Assembly: GCA_027559495.1 (NCBI GenBank)
Contig: JAMXSV010000024.1
Coordinates: 372,001-436,000 of the forward strand
Length of the DNA stretch: 64,000 bases
Reading direction: 5' to 3'
Origin: Aurifilum marmelostoma
Taxonomy: Eukaryota; Ascomycota; Sordariomycetes; Diaporthales; Cryphonectriaceae
Shown one piece after another: positions 58,209 to 64,000 of this stretch (its first letter is position 1; every line of letters starts with the position of its first letter). The notes under the pieces were generated by a model, which made no database searches, had not been told where the DNA came from, and saw only the letters and a program-made list of their open reading frames with translations. The translations under genes and the position numbers were made by a program.

Positions 58209-61200
58209 ATGGATCGCGCTAGAAAACGTGAGCACCTTGAAACCACTCAATGAGAACAGGGAAGGTGGTGGCGGCGGGGTCCTTAGCTGGGCAGTTGAGA
58301 GGTGGAGTATACAGCAAATGCTGACATTGTGTGTGCAACTACAGGCGAATTGCGTTCCTTGAACGAGCGCGCATGGGCTGGGGAGACTGGTGAGTGCCTT
58401 GTCGTTCTCTGCTTGGTGGCGTCCTGCTGTCACGATGGCTGACTTTTCTCGGGGATTGCCACGGGTAGATCTCTTCCAAGTCAGCAAGTCTCTCGACTCG
58501 AAATTGGCCAAGCACACTGCTTTTATCAAGCGACTGCGCACAGCTGTCACCGCCGCCACTCTGCCCACCTTCATCCAGGAGATCCGAACCCTTAGCCTGC
58601 ATAGATATCTGTCCGAGATCATTTCCGCTTGCTACGAGGGTCTCACCAAGCTCAAGGCCACCGGAGGAGATGTCGAGGCCGGAGTGGAAATTGTCAGTGC
58701 TCTGCACCAGCGCTTCGGCCCGGAGGAGTTCACCATGCAGCTTGGCTGGCAGCTGGGCCGCGGCATTGCCACCCTGGACAAGAGCTATCTCAAGAGCCTG
58801 CCGCCTGATGTCCGTGAAAAGGAGGAAAAACAGCGGCCCATCCGGCAGAAGGCCCTCCTGCGCGTCATTACCGAGTTGTGGCTGGTCGGCGCACTTCGGA
58901 CCCTCGAAGACGTGATCCCTGATGACACCGTCAAGGCAGCATCCACCAAGACTCCAGAGCTCAAGACCCGTAGCAGTAAGGGTGGCGGTGCCGAGCCCTT
59001 CCCTCTGGAGGTCCTGAAGGATCTGCTGGGCCATGATCGCGATCATGCCAACCTTCCTCTGCTTGTTACCTTTGTCAAGACTTTCAGCTGGGACATCTTG
59101 GGTGTCGGAAGGTCTGCTGGCACCGAGGGCCGACGGGCCATAGATGATGAGGGCGCGGGCAAGTCTGCTGAAGGCTCTGCTGAGCAAGACGAAGGCGATA
59201 TGCCCACCGACGACCCGCCTCTGATTGCACCTGAAGTACAGGAGCGGTTCAGAAACATCCTCAAGCGGTACTTTGAGGATGTCAAGGCGCATCTAGTCCG
59301 CGATCAAAAGGCCATCTTTAGCCAATCTCGCCGGAACGCCGAGGCATATGTCAAGTCAGGAGAGGTTTTCGAAGACCGCCAGGCAAACTTCGAGAAGCAG
59401 GTCAAGGCCCAAGAGCGGCTGGTTGCCAACGCGCAGATCCTTGCCGATGCTCTGGGCCTTGATATGCCAGAGCTCAAGGATGGCGACGGTTCGAACGCGA
59501 CTACCAATGGATCCATCGGTATTGTCAAGGCAGGCGAATACCTGCGGGGACAGGGCGATGGGGCAGGTATCTGGCAGGACGAAGAGGAACGTCGTTTCTA
59601 CGAAAATCTAGCCGACCTGAAGGGCAAAGTGCCAGGAATTCTCCTCGAGGACGGCAAGAAGAAGAAGGCCGAGGCTGATGAGCCAGTTGGCAAAAAGACC
59701 GATCCTGCAGAGAACGGCGAGGCCTCGAAGCCCGTCGATGCCTCCCTGGACGACCAGTCGACTGCCATTGCAAACAAGACCATTGGTGCCCAGGTTGATG
59801 CCATCATCCTCCGCCTCCCAGAACTCACCCACAAGGAGATCATCGACCAGACCGCCATCGACTTCTGCTTTCTCAACTCCAAAGCATCCCGAAACCGCCT
59901 GATCAAGGCTCTCACGGACGTGCCCAAAAACCGCGGCGATCTCCTGCCGTCCTGGGCCAGGCTGATCGCTACCCTTGGACAATATATGCCTGATATCCCA
60001 AAGGGCGTTATTGAGTATCTGGACGCAGAGTTCCGTAGCCTCCAGGCTCGCAAGAGTAAAGAGTTCCTCGCGCAGGTTCGGATTTCTAACATCCGCTACC
60101 TTGCTGAGCTGACCAAGTTTGGAAATGTGCCGGATTACACCGTGTTCCACTGCCTCAAGGTTTGTCTGGATGATTTCTCCAAGATGAACATCCAGATCAT
60201 CTGCGATCTCTTGGAGAACTGTGGCCGCTACCTCCTTCGCAACCCCGAGACCGCCCCGCGGATGAGTTCTTTTATGGATACCCTCCAGCGGAAGAAGTCG
60301 GTGCAGCATATCGGGCCAGCTGAGCGGATGCTTATCGAAAACGCCATCTACTATGTCGACCCGCCTGAGAGACCTGCCATTCAGCAGAAGGAACGGACGC
60401 CTCTGGAGCTGTTCGTGAGAAAGCTACTCTACGTTGACCTGTCGAAACGTACTCTCGATAAGATCGCGAGACAGATTCGCAGGATGCACTGGGAAGAGGC
60501 AGAGGTACGTGTTAAACCGACTGCTACAAGAGGTGGTGTGCTGACAACCAGTCTCCAGGTCCGGCAGGTTCTCGAGAAGGCATTCTCCAAGCCCGGCAAG
60601 GTCAAGTACAGCACAATCCACCTGCTCGCATCCCTGTTGGCACACCTCTACAGGTATCGAACCGAATTCGTTGTCCGGGTCATTGACAATGTCATCGAGT
60701 CGATATGCGTTGGTCTAGAGCAGAATGATTTCAAGAACAACCAGCGTCGCATCGCCGAGGTCAAGTACTTGGCCGAGATCTACAACTACCGACTCGTAGA
60801 GCATGCGGTCATCTTTGATGTCATGTACAAGATCATGACATTTGGCCACGGGGGCCCTCCAGCCCCAGGACGTCTGAACCCCTTCGACCTGCCCGACGAC
60901 TACTTCCGCATCCGGCTCATCTACTTCATCCTCGAGGCCTCTGGTGTCTATTTCAACAAGGGAGCTGCAGGCAAGAAGCTGGACTACTTTCTTTCATTCT
61001 TCCAGTACTACATCTTCACCAAGAACCCGTTGCCGATGGACATCGAGTTCCTTGTCCACGATGTCTATACAGGCACCAGGCCCCAGTGGAAACTTGCATC
61101 CAACCTCGAGGAGGCCAGCAAGGCGTTCCAGCTGGTGCTTGCTCAGGACAGGAAAGCCGCGGGCCTGGAGGAGCCGGAGGCTGAAGAGCAAGACGACGAG

Positions 61201-62185
61201 CCAAGCGGGCCCTCGACCGAGGACGAAATGGCGGATGCTGATGCCGACGGTGATGCTGATGACAGCGGATCCGACGACGGAGAAGGTGCCGATGATGACG
61301 GCGAGGACGATGAGCGGCAGTCCTCGTCAGGGGGAATCAGATGACGAGGCCATCATTGTCACTCGACAAGAAGAAGAGTTTGACCCAGAGCTAGACGCCG
61401 AGTTCGAGCGTGAGTACGCCAAGATGATGTCAGAGAGCTTGGAGTCCCGGAAGCTCGAGCGTCGCACCGTGTTTGACGTCGCGCTGCCCGTGCGATCCAG
61501 ACCGCGGGAGCCTGTTGCAACAGCCGACCAAGCTGATGGCAGCGCCGAGGCCCCGGCTCCCAAAATGGCGTTTTCAGTACTTACCAAGAAGGGCAACAAG
61601 CAGCAGGTAAGTATATCTCTCTCGTCTATATGGGGGACGATACCTAATCAGCCGCAGACCCGAACGCTTGAACTACCTACCGACTCCCAATTTGCAGTTG
61701 CTATGAGGAACCAGCAACAGGCGGAGCGTGAGGAACAGCAGAGGATCAAGAACCTTGTTCTGAACCTGGACCTCCGCGAGAATGATGATCAGGATGGTGA
61801 GCATTCTACAGTCACCAGGTGGTATCGGTACACTACAAAGTCTAATCACTTATCGCTCACAGATCATGAGAGCAAGCCCATTTCCCACCATCACAATCAC
61901 CGGCCTGAGAAGCCCGCCAAAGGCCAGGCTCAACGCGGGAGGAGACTTCAGTTCGAAGACTTTGAGTGGTACGAGACCTCGTTGTGCGCAGACAAGTCCG
62001 GCGATGTTCCTGGCACGGTCGAGGGCCGACGGTCGCCAAAGCGACTGTCAGAACCAGGCCGAAGACAGGCTCATCTGGATGTGGACACCGAATCACAGGA
62101 AGACATGAGCGACCTGGCCATGTCGCGTCCGCATTCAAGATTTCCCCGCCGCCCTCGACAGAAACCAGGATATCGATCGAGATGA
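58209..62185 (+). CDS. UPF2: UPF2 (NMD2), nonsense-mediated decay scaffold, with a frame change in the acidic linker
   Basis: Six exons: 58209-58227, 58345-58389, 58469-60504, 60559-61606, 61658-61796, 61863-62185. Introns are 117, 79, 54, 51 and 66 nt with good GT-AG ends. Spliced N-terminus MDRARKRELRSLNERAWAGE joins VSKSLDSKLAKHTAFIKRLR, the first MIF4G repeat. The second (NKASRNRL-like FLNSKASRNRLIKAL) and third (MHWEEAE-VRQVLEKAF, NFRIRLIYFILEASG-like) MIF4G domains follow. The end is an Asp/Glu-rich UPF1-binding region (DDEAIIVTRQEEEFDPELDAEF) and LTKKGNKQQ-TRTLELPTDSQFAVAM. Total about 1202 residues. The frame of the first part stops at 61342. The UPF2 sequence continues +1 of it. One G too many in the G5 run 61330-61334 (SSSGESDDEAI when removed) explains it. 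Confidence 0.92.
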
Positions 62186-63929
62186 AACCTTTTTTATTCT
62201 TTCTCTCTTTCTCGAGCTGCCTCTCCCGGCAGCCGCATATGGACGAGATCATTTTGCTGACATACCGGGCTACGGCATCTGATATAGGACCTGATAAGCA
62301 AGTTGTTACAGTCGGGTTGATCCGTCGAATCATTTGAGAAAGGCTCTCGCCGGCAGCTGCGTCCAGCTGCCGTTTGGAGTTGCACGATGCCCATCACATG
62401 CAACAAACCACATTCCCAGGCCGCCATCGGAACAACATAGACCATGAAGCCGTGCGAGCGACTCGGGTCCTACAGAGAAAGCACGACGGCGTCAAGCATA
62501 GGGACGAGGGGCTGTTCAGCTTGTTGCAGAGCATGCTCTGGACGTACCATGCACTGCAGACTCGTAGGCATGATCAACAAAAGGTCTAGTCAAGTAGCCG
62601 AGGTCGTCCAATGCACACAGGATACCGTCGTGCAGTCCAGAACCGTCACCACATGCAGGACACCGAGCCTTCTGAACGGTGGCACTACGGGCAAGAAGAA
62701 GACGAGAGACCGTGTTCGACAAGACTGGGTCTTGCGTTGGAACTTGACAGGAAACTAGTTAGGGCGCTGCGCCACAGCGGTATCATTTTGACCATTCTTC
62801 TCGACAACTATTCTTGGCATTGCACTGGCTGTTTTGGCTCAGAGTGTAGGCGTCAGATCCCTGATGCTCAACTCACATGGGGAGGACCGGGGTCGGGGGA
62901 GGTAGCGCAACAATTTGGACTGATTCTTTGACATTTGTCTCCGTCAATATGTCCTCATGTTCCAGTCGACTCGCGTAGTCCTTTATAGCTGTCGCTCCTG
63001 CAATCGAGGCCAGCCCTACAGCATTGTTGCACATCTGCCCATTCCGGAGAGGATGAAGATTTCTGCGGCGACCAGTCATAGTTCGCAGCAGGGCCAATGT
63101 AGAAGGCTTAGCACTACTACCTGTCTGGACGGTTACGCCCTTGTTGACGGCATTTGTGAATTTTGGAGGCTTGCAGCCCGGGTTTGCAGCGTTCATGGAG
63201 AGGAGACGACGGATTGTTGTGATACAGACAGGCAACAGGCATCGCTGACGTTGCTGGACTCTTGTGGTCGTGGGACCAGACGGGATTCGCGGACCCAGGC
63301 TGGCACGAATGGACACGTGGGAAAGGAAAGGGGAGGGCGATACGACATGCGACTACCTCGTCCGATCTTCTTGTGCGCCATCTCTTCTTTTTTTCTTTTC
63401 GTGTGTGTGCCCTTGGGCCATCAGCACAAGTCTGACCATGGTGAGGATTGAATTATCTTGGCCGGTGGTGGTGTTTGCCCATGATGTGGCATTTCATTTC
63501 ATTACTACTACAGTATGCTTGTAGTGTCCAAGGTGAACCTTGTGTCCTCGGCAGCTGGACCGCAACATGGGATGTTGAGACATCTGACAACTGTCGAGGT
63601 GAAAAGTCCATTCTCGTTGGATCAATCGACTCTGAATTGATTCCTGCTGAAACTCGTGACCACTGCCGCGCGCCCACGCTGGCTGCTGTGGAACCATCTT
63701 GGTCAAATCGAGTTCAATTCTGGGTGATCTTTCCCCTCCCCTCCCTCTTCACAGGTGCGCTTCAGCGGGCAATCCGTTGTTGTGCTGGCTTACTGCAGAT
63801 CAGATCGGCAGTACCCAGCGCCAGGCGCCCAGCTCCTCCTCCTCTAGCCCCGGGCCTCGTTCTGTGTGGCCCCAGGGCGGCGACAGCAGCAGCGAGCGCT
63901 TCTCTACAGCGGGCCCTTGATTTGCTGCC
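62186..63929. other. spacer after UPF2
   Basis: About 1.7 kb. A minus-strand frame (62516-62722) contains CPACGDGSG and looks superficially protein-like, but no intron or start joins it to anything larger. No gene is supported. Confidence 0.4.
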
Positions 63930-64000
63930 ATGTTGCGCCCGGTTTTCGCAACACGAGGTTCGCGGGGGTTGCTTGCCCCACCGAGGTGCAGCAGCCAGCT
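63930..64000 (+). CDS. possible 5' end of a mitochondrial protein gene, cut by the window edge
   Basis: An ATG at 63930 opens a frame that runs off the right edge after 23 complete codons (MLRPVFATRGSRGLLAPP...). The segment is rich in Arg, Leu and Ala and lacks acidic residues, as mitochondrial presequences do. With so little sequence this could also be chance. The product cannot be named. Confidence 0.35.
   Translation, partial: MLRPVFATRGSRGLLAPPRCSSQ

Noticed and set aside
62516..62722. Minus-strand frame with CPACGDGSG as a zinc-finger gene
   Set aside because: Only one CX2C pair, no second pair, no upstream exon or splice pattern, and no family recognised.

Overview
The window is nuclear DNA of a filamentous ascomycete (Pezizomycotina, most likely Sordariomycetes). 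The evidence is short GT-AG introns with GTATGT/GTAAGT-type donors and CTGAC-type branch sites, GC-rich coding DNA in AT-richer, microsatellite-loaded spacers, and fungus-specific families (PTH11-like 7-TM proteins, a Zn2Cys6 regulator with a fungal_trans region, a small secreted cysteine-rich protein). I found no tRNA, rRNA, CRISPR array, transposon or viral element by eye. Species was not determined.

Layout: LST4/FNIP-type DENN protein (+, 1214-5657); RIB7 riboflavin reductase (+, 6410-7320); small secreted cysteine-rich protein (-, 7805-8227); propeller-PI-PLC fusion (+, 9740-11947); MCT-type MFS transporter (+, 12433-14073); 21-bp minisatellite with an open frame (-, 14676-15420) directly behind TRM4/NSUN2-type tRNA m5C methyltransferase (-, 15423-18339); Alr4036-type FMN split-barrel protein (+, 19105-19981); a 5.3-kb gene-poor gap; a 7-TM rhodopsin-domain protein with a long tail (+, 25276-26983); RPB5 (-, 28042-28987) divergent from BFR1 (+, 29836-31676); a RING-H2 E3 (+, 33434-35246); a Zn2Cys6 regulator (-, 36812-39619); a 4.6-kb gap; a GNAT acetyltransferase (-, 44252-45094); a 4.9-kb gap; a PTH11-like receptor (+, 49998-51174) convergent with the mitochondrial Obg GTPase MTG2 (-, 51423-53141); a conserved-looking unknown protein (+, 55459-56428); UPF2 (+, 58209-62185); and the 5' end of a possible mitochondrial protein at the right edge (+, 63930-64000).

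Most genes are unlinked housekeeping functions (TORC1 signalling, riboflavin, tRNA modification, transcription, mRNP and NMD, mitoribosome assembly). There is no biosynthetic cluster or operon-like grouping.

The most unusual feature is translational. Five conserved genes (LST4, RIB7, the Alr4036 protein, the RING E3, UPF2) each need one or two bases skipped to read the family sequence. All six sites I placed are one-base expansions of a short C, G or T run, and none is a contraction. Consensus sequencing error is the simplest explanation. Programmed +1 frameshifting at XXX-X quadruplets is the exciting alternative and is easy to test. Separately, the TRM4 stop codon is followed in frame by about 248 open codons of a degenerate heptapeptide repeat, a candidate stop-readthrough extension or a recently truncated tail.
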